Shown here: positions 1 through 9,571 of the stretch, piece after piece
Layout: each line of letters opens with the position of its first letter
Position numbering within the stretch: position 1 is the first letter of the stretch
DNA from: Ahniella affigens
GTDB lineage: Bacteria > Pseudomonadota > Gammaproteobacteria > Xanthomonadales > Ahniellaceae
Length of the DNA stretch: 64,000 nucleotides
Direction of reading: 5' to 3'
Assembly: GCF_003015185.1 (NCBI RefSeq)
Contig: NZ_CP027861.1
Coordinates: forward strand, 85,387-149,386
Notes under the pieces: generated by a model
Databases searched by the model: none
Seen by the model: the letters and a program-made list of their open reading frames with translations, nothing else
What the model was told of the DNA's origin: nothing
Program-made: the position numbers and the translations under genes

Positions 1-841
1 CGAGCAGTTCGCCTGACTTGAGATGTTGAGCGTTTACGCGCCCGATTGACGAGATAAGGCGCATCGCAAGCTGACTAGCCGACATTTCCAAGGTGAAGAA
101 GGCAACTGCCTTCTTCGTGCGGGTTGCGCAGTACTCAGCGATGTTGAGGGCGAGTGCGGTCTTCCCCATGGATGGGCGGGCGGCAATGACGACGAAATCC
201 TCAGCTTGGAAACCCGTCGTCAGGCGATCAAGGTCTATGAGCCCTGAAGGCACCCCAAATACACTGTTTTGGTTATGGTACCGGAAGTCGATTTCTCGGA
301 AGGCCTCTCGGGCTGCGTCCTTGGTCGTAACGTAAGGTTTTCGACCGCGCGCTCCGCTCTCAGCGATTCGAAAGACCCTCTGTTCCGCTTCTTCGAGGAT
401 GGTCTGAACAGACTGCCCAGCTGGTTGCCAGGCGGAATTGGCGGTCTCAGTTGATGCGTCAATCAATTGTCGCAAGATCGCCTTATCGCGAACGAGGGTT
501 ACGTACGCCTCAATGTTCGCGGCGCTTGGCGTGTTGTTCGCAAGCGAAAGGATGTATCCGGAACCACCCACTAGATCCGCGATTCCCTGGGTTTCGAACC
601 ACTCTCCAAGCGTCACCGCGTCCGGAGCCATCTTCCGACCTTGCAGTTCGGCAATGGCGCGGAAGATGAGCTGGTGATCGTGACGGTAAAAGTCGGTCTC
701 GACCAATTGGTCAGCGACCCGGTCCCATGCATCGGGTTGAAGCAACAGGCCTCCCAGAACAGCCTGCTCCGCCTCCACCGCTGCGGGAAGGGAGCGCATG
801 CTCTCCAATGGGGATGACGGCGACTTCTTCCTGGGCGGCAT
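1..841 (-). CDS. dnaB: DnaB-type replicative DNA helicase (3' part missing at window edge)
   Basis: Hexameric 5'-3' replicative helicase that unwinds DNA at a replication fork and recruits primase. About 280 residues are visible. The N-terminal domain starts near residue 15 (MRSLPAAVEAEQAVLGGLLL), a linker follows, and the RecA-like domain has Walker A RPSMGKTALA, followed by FFTLEMSASQLAMRL (motif H1a). The reading frame runs off base 1. The ATG at 841 is chosen because an in-frame TGA lies three codons upstream. No strong Shine-Dalgarno is seen. It is divergent from the small gene at 897. DnaB copies are carried by large plasmids and ICEs as well as chromosomes; with KfrA, SSB and primase in the same window, a mobile-element copy is inferred. 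Confidence 0.93.
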   Translation of the reverse strand, partial: MPPRKKSPSSPLESMRSLPAAVEAEQAVLGGLLLQPDAWDRVADQLVETDFYRHDHQLIFRAIAELQGRKMAPDAVTLGEWFETQGIADLVGGSGYILSLANNTPSAANIEAYVTLVRDKAILRQLIDASTETANSAWQPAGQSVQTILEEAEQRVFRIAESGARGRKPYVTTKDAAREAFREIDFRYHNQNSVFGVPSGLIDLDRLTTGFQAEDFVVIAARPSMGKTALALNIAEYCATRTKKAVAFFTLEMSASQLAMRLISSIGRVNAQHLKSGELL

Positions 842-896
842 ATCGGATCAGGGTTTGAGACACTGGTGAGCAACTATGAGCGTACCAGGAGTCCGA

Positions 897-1337
897 ATGA
901 ACCGCCCCTCCAACCCCTACCTGCATTTGAGCCTTGTAGAGCTGAGCGATTCGGCCGAACATCTTGCCGGGGAGCTGCTGAGACCGCGGACGCGGACTGC
1001 GGAGGAGCGGGCTGCCTTGGCGCAGCGCTGCGCTCATCTGCTGATCGCCCTGGGACGAACGATCCGACCGGGCTATTACCAGGAGCTGGCGCCAGAGTAC
1101 CGGTGCGAGCAGAGTAGGGCGGGGCAGTCGTTCGCGGATTGGTTTGGTCGGGAGCAGGTAGCGCTGCGTGCCAGGGTTCTCAGGAGGGCCTTGGACTTCC
1201 GAAGGTTGCCCCTGGACACGCCCCTTCCTCCCGAGGCCTATTCATCCGACGTCGGCATGCTTGGTGTTCTGAATTCAGTCCTGGAGCGCGAAGAGGAAGA
1301 GCGCAGAACAGAGAGCCCGTCCGAACGTGAGCAATAA
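897..1337 (+). CDS. hypothetical protein, 146 aa
   Basis: Unrecognised, mostly helical, charged protein. It is rich in Arg and Glu and has a highly acidic then basic tail (EREEEERRTESPSEREQ). No signal peptide or membrane segment is visible. The ATG at 897 is preferred over the in-frame ATG at 876 because AGGAG sits five bases upstream of it. It is divergently transcribed from dnaB, so the 55 bases between them must hold both starts. A helper or regulator of replication is possible from position alone, but nothing in the sequence shows it. Confidence 0.6.
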   Translation: MNRPSNPYLHLSLVELSDSAEHLAGELLRPRTRTAEERAALAQRCAHLLIALGRTIRPGYYQELAPEYRCEQSRAGQSFADWFGREQVALRARVLRRALDFRRLPLDTPLPPEAYSSDVGMLGVLNSVLEREEEERRTESPSEREQ

Positions 1338-1500
1338 TTGATCGATGGCTTGGATTGCGGTGCCTGCGTGGATTTCCGGCGCCAATGATGCTGTTTATCC
1401 ACAAGCCATCAACATGCTGCGGAGGCAGAGCACCCCGGTGCTTGATCGCGATGCGAAGGTTGGTACGATTCAGCGATCGTAAACCTTGGGAGGGTGTCGC

Positions 1501-1860
1501 TTGCAATCGGATCGACTCTCGGAAGATCCATACCGACCGCCGGCAGGACGCCTACTGCTCGATAGACCCACTAAGGTTGGTGTGAAGGAGTTATTCGCGC
1601 CTAGTCTTGTTCTGCTTGCTTGCTCGACGCTGGTTTTGCTTGGCGCCAGGTATGGACTGCGCGGATTTTGGTCATCAAGCATGCTAGGTCCAGCAGCACT
1701 GTTTTTCCTGAGCTCTTTCTTGGGATTCGGTCTGACAGTAGCAATCCTTCAGACTGGCAGAATTGGCAGTGCCGATTCGAACAGACTCTGGGCGGCGCAG
1801 GCGGCACTTGTGTTGGGAGTGGCCAATGTTCTTGGTCTTGCTGTGAGCATGATCACTTGA
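1501..1860 (+). CDS. small membrane protein, 119 aa, TTG start
   Basis: Three hydrophobic segments are visible (about residues 30-52, 60-85 and 93-117) after a short polar N-terminus containing DPYRPP. This predicts an inner-membrane protein with three helices. The TTG at 1501 is chosen because GGGAGG lies seven bases upstream; an in-frame TTG at 1486 would put that site inside the gene. The 3' end overlaps by 8 bases the 3' end of the helicase gene on the other strand. Function unknown. Confidence 0.6.
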   Translation: MQSDRLSEDPYRPPAGRLLLDRPTKVGVKELFAPSLVLLACSTLVLLGARYGLRGFWSSSMLGPAALFFLSSFLGFGLTVAILQTGRIGSADSNRLWAAQAALVLGVANVLGLAVSMIT

Positions 1861-4129
1861 GCGGCGTGACTAAGCCAAGTTTGAGCGAAATGGTTCGACT
1901 CGGGCCGATGTCAAAAGCAATCTTCGCGACATCATCACCGAACATTTCGACGATGCGACCGGGGCCAAATTTGGAGTGCATGACCCGAGATCCGACAGAG
2001 AAAGCGCTGTCGCGTTTGCTCGGGACTCGTGATGAGTTGGCGCGTTCCGTACTCTGTTCGTATTGAGTGTAGGCCCATGCCTGACTAGGGGCAAAGACCC
2101 GAAGGTACGCGTTCGGAATCGTGGGATCCATCAGTGCATAAGAGGTGAATCGACCCGTCTCAAGCGCTGTTGCCGTGTGTTGCGAGATTGCGAGCTGCAT
2201 CTCCCACAAGAATGGGGAGACCGGCCCGCTTTGTTCGATGGCTGGGTCGATGGTCTGTACCGACTCACTAAAAGTGGGATCGTTCGGATGCACGAGATAC
2301 AACTGTTCAACTGCCCGAGTGATGGCCACATAGCATAAGCGGCGCTCTGCTTCGATGTCCTCTTGCATGATGGAGGAACGAGGGAAATAGCCATCGACCA
2401 GCCCGGGAACAAACACGACTGGCCACTGTTCTCCCTTGGAGCGATGAATGGAACCGATCCAAACATGATCCTCGTCGGGCGGCTTGGCTGCCCGGGAGTC
2501 GAACAGGGGATCAAGCATCTCAAGAAACTCAGATACATTGCCGGCGAAATTGGCGGCAGCTTGCCGAACCGCTTGGACGTTCTGCAGCCGTTCCTCCGCT
2601 TGCTCTGGGGTGGATGCCTGGGCTCTGAGAGATTCTTCGAACTTGGTACCGGAGAGGTAAAGATCGATCACCTTGACCGGCGCTTCATCGGGGTCAATGG
2701 TTGTAGCAATGATCTCAAGCAGGTCGGCTCGGTCTGCAATTTGGTCCGCGGTTCGCTGCGGCATTCCGGGCACGATGAGGGCTCGAAGAATCGACGAAAT
2801 CTCGTTCGGGTTCCTGATCGCCTGGCTTGAAACGCGCTCAATCTTCTCTTTGGTTAGGTACAAGCTTGGGACCAGCAGTAGGCTTTGGAACATGAAGAGC
2901 GAATCTGCTTCCGGCAAGCGTTTCCAACTGCCCACAGAGAGCTGGAGGACTGCAACAAGGGCCGTGACTTCCGGTATTTTCAGAAGGGGTGGTCGGCCAT
3001 ACACGAAATAGGGGATTCCGAGTTGATGGAGCTCCAGTTCGAGCGAAAACGCAATCGAATAGGTGCGAACGAGAACAGCAATAGCAGCTGGGCTGAGTCC
3101 TTCATCAATGAGCGTGCGGATGTGGGTCCCAAACAGCGGGGATTTCGGTGGTAGCGCAATCGTCCGAATGATCGTACGAGGGGTTCCCGGCGCCGAGAGG
3201 CTGACTTTGGGCACACGGTTCTGATTGTGGCTGACGAGTTGGCTGGCTGCGAGTGAGAGGCAATGGCCGAATCGAAAAGTATGCGGAAGCGTGTAGCGCG
3301 TGGCGCCTGGGAAGTCTTGCTCGAAGCCGCGGGTGATGTAGTCCGGCTTGGCACCTCGCCACTCATAGATCGCCTGGTCTTCATCACCGACGATCATCAC
3401 AGCAGCACGCGTCCCGGCCAGAACCTTCATGAGCTCGATCTGAATCCCATTCATGTCCTGAGCTTCGTCCACAATCAAATGGTCGATACGATTGGTGACC
3501 AGCTGCTTTGTCTCAGGGTGGCGAAGAAAGCACTGCACCGGATCGTACAGCTGGTCTTCGAAGAATCTCAGCTTATGGTCACGACGGATGGCTTCATATC
3601 GTTCAAACGCTTCTGGAAAGACGATGGCTGCGGCCTGGTAACGCCCGCGCCTGAATGTCTCTTCTGAACCCAGTGTGTCTGCCTTGACGTGAGCGATAAA
3701 CGCGACGAAATCGTCAATCAGGTCCCGATCTGGTTCGCTATCGCCGCCAAACTGACCCTGGAAGGCCGAAAAGAGGGCCTGCTTTGCGAATTTGGCGCGT
3801 TGAAAGTCCTTGTCGGAGATCGTCGCGGCCGGTAGGTGTCCGAGCTGGACCAGCCGGTTGGTGATCTTGTGGCCCATCGAATTGAAGGTGCGTATTTCTG
3901 GAATGCTACCTTGGGCCGCTGCTTGATACCGCTTCCGGAAAGAAGCGGCGGCTTCTCGATTGAACATCACAACCGCGAGGCGATCCAGAGAGACGGAGCG
4001 GGTTAGATAGTTCAACCGGGCGACGAGCGTCTGCGTCTTGCCAGATCCGGCAACTGCAGATACGACAGCATGTCTACCAGTGTGGGTGATGACCTTCTGC
4101 TGGTCGGGTGTGTAGCGAACGGTACTCAT
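1853..4129 (-). CDS. UvrD/Rep-family superfamily 1 DNA helicase, 758 aa
   Basis: ATP-dependent 3'-5' DNA helicase. Motifs in order: Walker A AVAGSGKT (residues 25-32), motif II DEAQDMNG, motif III GDEDQAIYEWRG, motif V IHRSKGEQW and motif VI YVAITRA. A C-terminal Tudor-like segment (GSRVMHSKFGPGRIVEMFG), as in PcrA/UvrD, ends the protein. The length fits UvrD/PcrA. The start MSTVRYTPDQQ is chosen because it begins at the Q-motif and leaves a 61-base gap to the upstream gene; an in-frame extension to 4282 would overlap that gene and looks non-coding. No clear Shine-Dalgarno. It probably works with the hypothetical gene upstream, but the partner process is unknown. Confidence 0.92.
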   Translation of the reverse strand: MSTVRYTPDQQKVITHTGRHAVVSAVAGSGKTQTLVARLNYLTRSVSLDRLAVVMFNREAAASFRKRYQAAAQGSIPEIRTFNSMGHKITNRLVQLGHLPAATISDKDFQRAKFAKQALFSAFQGQFGGDSEPDRDLIDDFVAFIAHVKADTLGSEETFRRGRYQAAAIVFPEAFERYEAIRRDHKLRFFEDQLYDPVQCFLRHPETKQLVTNRIDHLIVDEAQDMNGIQIELMKVLAGTRAAVMIVGDEDQAIYEWRGAKPDYITRGFEQDFPGATRYTLPHTFRFGHCLSLAASQLVSHNQNRVPKVSLSAPGTPRTIIRTIALPPKSPLFGTHIRTLIDEGLSPAAIAVLVRTYSIAFSLELELHQLGIPYFVYGRPPLLKIPEVTALVAVLQLSVGSWKRLPEADSLFMFQSLLLVPSLYLTKEKIERVSSQAIRNPNEISSILRALIVPGMPQRTADQIADRADLLEIIATTIDPDEAPVKVIDLYLSGTKFEESLRAQASTPEQAEERLQNVQAVRQAAANFAGNVSEFLEMLDPLFDSRAAKPPDEDHVWIGSIHRSKGEQWPVVFVPGLVDGYFPRSSIMQEDIEAERRLCYVAITRAVEQLYLVHPNDPTFSESVQTIDPAIEQSGPVSPFLWEMQLAISQHTATALETGRFTSYALMDPTIPNAYLRVFAPSQAWAYTQYEQSTERANSSRVPSKRDSAFSVGSRVMHSKFGPGRIVEMFGDDVAKIAFDIGPSRTISLKLGLVTPLK

Positions 4130-4190
4130 GCAGGGAGTATCCCAGTGCAAATTGGTGAGGACAACGTGCTTCGTAGCCGTGGGCCGTCGG

Positions 4191-4805
4191 TCAGGAGTAG
4201 TCGATGAGCCAGCGGTCCTTCGCAGCCTGGGCGGCATCCGGCGGAATTCCGAATACCTGAGCAAGGCAATCCACGGCAGCATTTAGGCTCGCAGCGACGG
4301 CAGCATGCTGCGCTGGTTCTATCGATGCGGCCGTGCGGCCGGCGATAGATGCCACTACTTTGGTATCTGCCAGCAGAGCGATGATCGTGCGCGCCTGTTG
4401 TATCCCCTTGACGCAGAACCATGCCCAGTGCGGCCATTCTGCATTGAGGCGTCGGAAATACGCTGTGACCTCCGGGATGGCATAAATCTCGCGCGGATCG
4501 TGGTCGTAGCCCTCAAATGCCAGTATGAGCCGATCGCGGCAGGCGAACACTGCTTCCCTTGAAGCCGTCAGTTGTTTAAGAAAGCCAAGCACGTCAGTTA
4601 GATCAGCTTCTTCAACGAATCGTCGGCTGATCGAGAGGACCAGTAAGGTGTCGTACGGTATGGCAGTAACTTTCCCGGGGTATGGAAGGGGTACGGTGAT
4701 CATCGGTGCCGGTGTTGAGGTAGGAGAATCATGCATGACAGCAGGTTGGCTCGGTCGCAAATTCAGATCATTCGTTGGCGTCAGGATGAGACTTTGGCGA
4801 GCCAT
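4191..4805 (-). CDS. hypothetical protein, about 204 aa, upstream of UvrD-like helicase
   Basis: Unrecognised soluble protein. A Pro/Ser/Thr-rich N-terminus is followed by a helical core with a Trp-rich stretch (EWPHWAWFCVKG) and an Ala-rich C-terminus ending in RWLIDYS. It lies 61 bases upstream of, and on the same strand as, the UvrD-like helicase, so co-transcription is likely. The start is uncertain: none of the candidates (GTG 4832, ATG 4805, ATG 4736, ATG 4703) has a good ribosome site. Confidence 0.55.
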   Translation of the reverse strand: MARQSLILTPTNDLNLRPSQPAVMHDSPTSTPAPMITVPLPYPGKVTAIPYDTLLVLSISRRFVEEADLTDVLGFLKQLTASREAVFACRDRLILAFEGYDHDPREIYAIPEVTAYFRRLNAEWPHWAWFCVKGIQQARTIIALLADTKVVASIAGRTAASIEPAQHAAVAASLNAAVDCLAQVFGIPPDAAQAAKDRWLIDYS

Positions 4806-5389
4806 AGACAAAGGCCGGATGAGAGGATGCACTTGTTGGTGGTGATGAGCGCAGATGCGATCGAGGCGCTCAGGGTTTGTGGGGCAGTGTGGGCGCTGGC
4901 AGGGTATATGTGCCGTATCATTTGTGTATCGGCATGATTAACGGCAAATCCAGAAGGAAACGAGCTCACAGATGGTCACTGGAAAGCGTGGTCATCACCT
5001 CATCTATCGGCGATGGCGATTCTGCTGGAGGCTTTTGCGAACAGCACAGAGCCGAAGATCGGTGGCTGCAGCAACGATGCAGCGGCTGGCGCTATTTCTG
5101 GCTGGGCAGAACCGGAGGTGTATGCGACCTCGGCACGCGTCGGCGCTTCCTTGGACCAGTATCCCTCGCGTTGACCGGATCCTCGGAGCGAGGGTATGGA
5201 TTCTGTTCAGTTAGATAGTTTTATCCAACACACAAAGTTCGCAAAGTAGCTGTGTCGTCAACCTCTACTCTGCGTTGCACGCGTAAACGAAGGCCAAATC
5301 GGGCCAGAAGGCTCTGCAGGCAACCTGCCAGTAGAGCGCCAGTATCGTACTTGGGCGCCTTCCGGGCTGTGGAATGTGCGCAGGTTGCT
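4806..5389. other. 584-bp stretch without a supported gene
   Basis: Six-frame reading shows only short overlapping frames on both strands. One plus-strand frame, stopping at 5174, reads protein-like for about 70 codons (for example MAILLEAFANSTEPKIGG) but lacks an upstream start or ribosome site. It may be a gene remnant. No clear terminator or repeat was seen. Confidence 0.4.
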
Positions 5390-7216
5390 CTACAAGAGGC
5401 CGTAGCGACCGTTGGCGGGGTTGCCCGTGAACACCGTCATTGCAAGGAGGTGCTCCAAGGCCGGCGCCGGGTGTTGGTTCTCGATGATGACGATTTGGCT
5501 ATCTCTCCCGTGGTGCTGAGCAAGATACTCGTAGAACCGTTCCTTCAGATCAGTTCCCTGGAGTTGGTAGTCATCGTCGCCCTCCGGCTTGAAGTATGCG
5601 AGCAAGGGGGAGTCAAGAAGGACGAATCCAGGATGAGGCAGCCCCCTCTCCTGACAGAATTCCAACAGTGCAATGTTGACTGCGGCATGCGTGATCGCGC
5701 GAAGACCCTTGCCTCGATTAACGCGATGCTTGCCATCAATGACAAAGTCAATTGTGGTCTTGTCAAAGTGAACATGACACGCGCCGGGGAAATTCCATGA
5801 TTTGAGTACTGAGGATAGCTTCATCGACAGGGCGTGTGCGACAGTGTCTGGGATCCATGACCTCACGCGCTCGCCACGTGAGGCGGATTCAGCTACATCC
5901 TGCAATGAAGCTTTTCGCTCTTGGAGCTTCTCATGCCGTTCGAACAGATCGGCGCGCTTCTGGATGCTGGCTCGCGCCTCGACTAGCTCGGCAAATGACG
6001 ACTGCTGACTCCGAACGTCTATCGTCATTGTCTTTTGAATCTCGGCGTCCCATTGCTGGCAATCGGTGTCTTTCTGGGCAATCGCGACTCCCAGTCCTTC
6101 GGCCTCTGCGCGGAGGTCCGAGACAGTGTCCTCAAGCTCGCGCATGAGCTTCTCAATCTTTTGGATCTCCGAAGCAGCAGCAGAAACTATTGAGTCGACG
6201 TTGCCGTCACACTCACTGTCAAGATGCTGAGCGTCTGGCTTAGCGCCGCAAAGTGGACAAGGGATTACATCCACGTGGACAAACAGCGAACCGCTCTCCC
6301 GAATTGCACGAAGGCGGTCAATGTCGACTGCGTAGTGCTGTCGAAGCAGGTCAAAACGCGCGAGCAACTCGTGTATCTCTCGAAGGCGGTCCTGCTTCTC
6401 GTTGCGGTCTTCGTATGCGAGGCGCCGTTGCGCCAATGCGTTGTCGAGCTGCCGCTGCGCTAGATCGAGACTATGGCGTCGCTCCGCGATCAAAGTATCC
6501 AGGCGCTCGATTTGGTCAAGTAGCTCAGTGCGATCGGCCCCGGAACTCTCAAGTTCTCTCGCCAAATCAGCCAACAGTTCGTCGATGATAGTGATCGAGT
6601 TCCCATTCACCGGCAGGTCAGGAAGAGCAGACACCACAGAAGCATCGTCGATTCCAGTGAGCAATAGCTTGACCGTAGCGAGGTTGACTGTCTTGGTTGT
6701 GAACTGCCCTGTCCAGAACGGTGAGATGCGCTTGTGAATCTCGTCTTCTTGCACGATGGCAAGCCGCGCTAGATCTCGAAAGCTGAGGCTTCGGGTTGTC
6801 GCATTCGAACTGCTCGTCAGAACGGTCTTACCTAGGAGACCAATTTTCTCGAGCAAGAACCCCGAGAGGTTGTCAGTTTCATCGCGCGTGTGCTTCTGAT
6901 TGAGGATTGATTCATTCTGATCTGTGGACGCGAGGGATGCGAGCGAAAAATTGCCGCCTGAAGTTGAACGCCGAATCCGCCAGAGTTCGTCGTATCCGGC
7001 GCTCAGATGTAGCTCAATCTCTCCGTAAGAGGCAAGCTCGTTGATTTGGCGAAGCTTGGAGCCACCGAGCATGAAGTCAATCGTCTCGGCAAGGAAAGAC
7101 TTTCCAGTATCAGAAGCACCGCAGATGACGTTTACGCCGGATCCGAGCTGCAGGTGCGATTCACGGTTAACGCCTCTGAAGACGACCCGGCGAAGCTGGA
7201 GATGACCATGAATCAT
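5390..7216 (-). CDS. ABC-three-component (ABC-3C) system SMC/Rad50-like ATPase, 608 aa
   Basis: Third gene of a three-gene conflict system. The N-terminus carries a P-loop GASDTGKS (residues 33-40) of the type seen in ABC-3C ATPases. It is followed by a long coiled coil (about residues 220-460) interrupted by a zinc-hook-like CPLC (residues 320-323) and a later Cys. The C-terminal half-site has FVLLDSPLLAYF (Walker B region) and IVIIENQH. A Rad50-like dimer with an ATP-gated coiled coil is expected. ATG 7216 overlaps the stop of the upstream gene as ATGA, showing translational coupling. In published classifications of ABC ATPases such proteins sense invading nucleic acid and license a nuclease effector; that role here is inference. 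Confidence 0.85.
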   Translation of the reverse strand: MIHGHLQLRRVVFRGVNRESHLQLGSGVNVICGASDTGKSFLAETIDFMLGGSKLRQINELASYGEIELHLSAGYDELWRIRRSTSGGNFSLASLASTDQNESILNQKHTRDETDNLSGFLLEKIGLLGKTVLTSSSNATTRSLSFRDLARLAIVQEDEIHKRISPFWTGQFTTKTVNLATVKLLLTGIDDASVVSALPDLPVNGNSITIIDELLADLARELESSGADRTELLDQIERLDTLIAERRHSLDLAQRQLDNALAQRRLAYEDRNEKQDRLREIHELLARFDLLRQHYAVDIDRLRAIRESGSLFVHVDVIPCPLCGAKPDAQHLDSECDGNVDSIVSAAASEIQKIEKLMRELEDTVSDLRAEAEGLGVAIAQKDTDCQQWDAEIQKTMTIDVRSQQSSFAELVEARASIQKRADLFERHEKLQERKASLQDVAESASRGERVRSWIPDTVAHALSMKLSSVLKSWNFPGACHVHFDKTTIDFVIDGKHRVNRGKGLRAITHAAVNIALLEFCQERGLPHPGFVLLDSPLLAYFKPEGDDDYQLQGTDLKERFYEYLAQHHGRDSQIVIIENQHPAPALEHLLAMTVFTGNPANGRYGLL

Positions 7217-7704
7217 GCTGTGCCTCCCGGCAGCTTGGTAGTCTGGAACTCGCTTGACCACCTCTCAAAGAGCCGGTGTGTGATACGGCGAATATCGTCG
7301 GTCGGGACCCCATCGAATCGGTTGACCGCCCAGTTTGCGCGTGCTCGTAGCTGGCGGGCATAGCGTGTAGTAAGAGCGGAAATGAAGGGTCCAGCGCTAT
7401 CGTCAGCGTAGTAGCGAAAACCTTCGCCGGTTAAGTTGCGTCGAATTAGGCCTCGACTCATCATTAGAGCGAGTCCCTTTTCAATCAGGCCGCGCCTGAC
7501 AAGGAGCTCGCCAGCGCGTAACGGCAGGGGAGCGTGTAGACTTGCCGGGCCTCCGGCATCGCCAGAGTGAACTACGAGGTAATCCAGTTCGACTAGCCGC
7601 TGCAGGTCGTACTCAGCCGGGTGCGCCTCAACTAGGATGGTGAGAGCGCGAACTCCTGTTTCAAGGGGACTGTTGAATGGGTTCTTGACTTGGGGACTAG
7701 GCAT
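7213..7704 (-). CDS. ABC-3C system middle component, 163 aa
   Basis: Small protein between the nuclease-like effector and the ATPase. It contains a segment about residues 15-90 that reads like a winged-helix (LQRLVELDYLVVHSGD, RAGELLVRRGLIEKGLALMM), ending with FYADDSAG-type residues. This is the position and size of the middle component of ABC-3C systems, which bridges effector and ATPase. The ATG at 7704 overlaps the effector stop by 8 bases with GGAG directly before it. Its own stop overlaps the ATPase start. The three genes therefore form one coupled operon. Confidence 0.8.
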   Translation of the reverse strand: MPSPQVKNPFNSPLETGVRALTILVEAHPAEYDLQRLVELDYLVVHSGDAGGPASLHAPLPLRAGELLVRRGLIEKGLALMMSRGLIRRNLTGEGFRYYADDSAGPFISALTTRYARQLRARANWAVNRFDGVPTDDIRRITHRLFERWSSEFQTTKLPGGTA

Positions 7705-8794
7705 CTCCAGGCACCCATAGCAATCGATCTTCGTTGGCGAGGTGATGGCAGATGCCTTGTCGATCTTGAGTCTTGAGCGCAGGGAAAAGGGGGTTAGAAG
7801 CCGCATGTATTGCGGCGGCCTGAGTCATCGTCGCCTTCATGCGGGCTAGTCCATCCGTGTGAGCTGTCTCGCATATATCGACAACGCCCTGATAGATTTC
7901 CTCCTGCAGGGCATCAAAGGTCCCTTCAGGGACGTTATCGCGTGCAAAATTTTTCAGGGACTCGGCGTGATAGAATCTCTCGCGTTGTCGCAGGTAGTCG
8001 CGTTTAAGAGTGACGTGCGGGTCAAGTGCAGCGACGTCGGACAGAGTGACTCCCAAGTGGTCGCCGTACGCGTCAAGGATTTGGCGGAGGTATCGACTTT
8101 CGTTCGAGCGAGGACTGTCGGGCGGTAGTTCTGGAGCGAATCGGGGCGGTAGGCCGCCACCGAATCGTACCGCGTGAAATGGGGTTGCGCTGTGTTGCTC
8201 GATGATTTCGACTGTTGACCGGGAAGAAAAGATCGAGAAGTTGAACGCGTCGAAGTATGTCTTGAGGTCTCCGTCGAGAGTGACTTGGCGCGTGTTGGTG
8301 AGTCCAAGCAAGCAATGGTCATCCCAGTTCTCGGCAGCCTTCGTCTTCAGCGCATCTGGCCTGTTAAGTAGTTTCTCTAATGTTGTGCCTACGCCCTTTG
8401 GGCAGATGAAGTAGTGGAACCGAGGGGGCTTGTACTCACCAACAAACGAGTAGTAGATGATCTTGCCGATCTCGATCCAGATGTCGCTGGGGCGCAACGG
8501 GTGGTCATACCGCTTGCATTGGAAGTTGTCCCAGGCGCCCGAGAACCCGAGCGTGGTGCAGAATCCTGCAATGTCTACTCCTAAATCGCCCGCGCCGCCA
8601 AAGCGCCGCACCTTGAGGTAGTGCTGCTGGAGCGAACTGGCCCACTCTTCGATGAATGCTTCCCACTCATCGGGGCTGAAAATTGTGACGCGCTTGGCCT
8701 TGGGAATCGGGATTCCGCTGTGGACCTGGGTGGCCAAGGGCGCGGTGATCGGCGATGGGGGTAGGATTTCCTTCAGGTCTGAATCGGGAATCAC
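7697..8794 (-). CDS. ABC-3C system effector with Mrr-like restriction endonuclease domain, 365 aa
   Basis: First gene of the ABC-3C operon. Residues 35-150 form an Mrr-type PD-(D/E)XK nuclease: helix EWEAFIEEWASSL, then GGAGDLGVDIAGF (catalytic Asp), then DNFQCKRY (QxK motif). The remainder is helical and resembles the C-terminal adaptor domain that docks these effectors to the middle component. GTG 8794 follows a GGGGGC run at about the right spacing. Cleavage of invading DNA when the ATPase is triggered is inferred from the family. The 229 bases upstream, shared with a divergent gene at 9024, should contain the operon promoter. Confidence 0.82.
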   Translation of the reverse strand: MIPDSDLKEILPPSPITAPLATQVHSGIPIPKAKRVTIFSPDEWEAFIEEWASSLQQHYLKVRRFGGAGDLGVDIAGFCTTLGFSGAWDNFQCKRYDHPLRPSDIWIEIGKIIYYSFVGEYKPPRFHYFICPKGVGTTLEKLLNRPDALKTKAAENWDDHCLLGLTNTRQVTLDGDLKTYFDAFNFSIFSSRSTVEIIEQHSATPFHAVRFGGGLPPRFAPELPPDSPRSNESRYLRQILDAYGDHLGVTLSDVAALDPHVTLKRDYLRQRERFYHAESLKNFARDNVPEGTFDALQEEIYQGVVDICETAHTDGLARMKATMTQAAAIHAASNPLFPALKTQDRQGICHHLANEDRLLWVPGDA

Positions 8795-9023
8795 GGTGCC
8801 CCCAAAAGCGACGAAACGTTCGGAGCGTGCCCGATTCCTAGGCTACATGTCAACGGCACTTCTTCTGACCCACTGGCCGAGTCAATGTGGGCGCTCTGAA
8901 TAGCGCGAGCGTGCAATTGTCCCTGGCTTGCGTCTCGGCCTTGGTCGCCTGTTTTCGCTGGATGACGTGTGATCGTTGAAAAGTTCTCGCTATGATTAAT
9001 CGCACCGTACTGACCGTGGATCC

Positions 9024-9515
9024 ATGCTAACTCGCCTGAATCACATTACGCTTACGACTGGCCACGCCCGCTGGTCTCCGCGCTCGGAGGTTTCGGAATC
9101 GTTTCTGCGCGAGCTGGTGCCGATGATCCGGGAATGCGAGAAACATGGTGTCGTGGATTTGCCGACTCCGTCGGGCTTGATGCAACTGAGTCGACTGGAA
9201 GGGCCAGGCCCGGCCGATCAAACGGCGTGTTGGGCAATCCGGCCGCCTGGAGGACCTGCGCTGGTGACGATTGCGCTGGCTATTTCGCGGGACGCCGGGG
9301 TGGATATGTGGGCGATGTTACATATGATCGAAGAGCCCGGTAACCCGCGCAGCACGCGAGCCGGAGAGCCCGCTGAGGCCCCCTGGTTGGCAGTTATTCC
9401 GCATGTTGCGCTCGCGTTGTACCCGGATGCGTCAGCTTGGCTGGGCGATGCAGAGCGTTGCATTGCTTGGGCATGGATCCAGATGCAATCAGAACTTGGC
9501 AGCGGCTGCGGCTAG
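9024..9515 (+). CDS. hypothetical protein, 163 aa
   Basis: Soluble protein with alternating strand and helix segments. It opens MLTRLNHITLTTGHARWSPR and includes a hydrophobic strand pair around residues 75-90 and a Trp-rich C-terminus. The fold is not recognised. It is transcribed divergently from the ABC-3C operon. The start ATG has only a weak upstream GTGGA. Small proteins of this sort are common in plasmid backbones, but no function can be given. Confidence 0.6.
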   Translation: MLTRLNHITLTTGHARWSPRSEVSESFLRELVPMIRECEKHGVVDLPTPSGLMQLSRLEGPGPADQTACWAIRPPGGPALVTIALAISRDAGVDMWAMLHMIEEPGNPRSTRAGEPAEAPWLAVIPHVALALYPDASAWLGDAERCIAWAWIQMQSELGSGCG

Positions 9516-9571
9516 ATGCAGCCCGCCGGCCTCAGTACAGGTAGTGCGCCCGGATGACTGCATTGCCCTCA

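Noticed and set aside
4877..5218. 113-residue frame in the gap before the ABC-3C operon
   Set aside because: Composition unlike the neighbours and overlaps equally weak frames.
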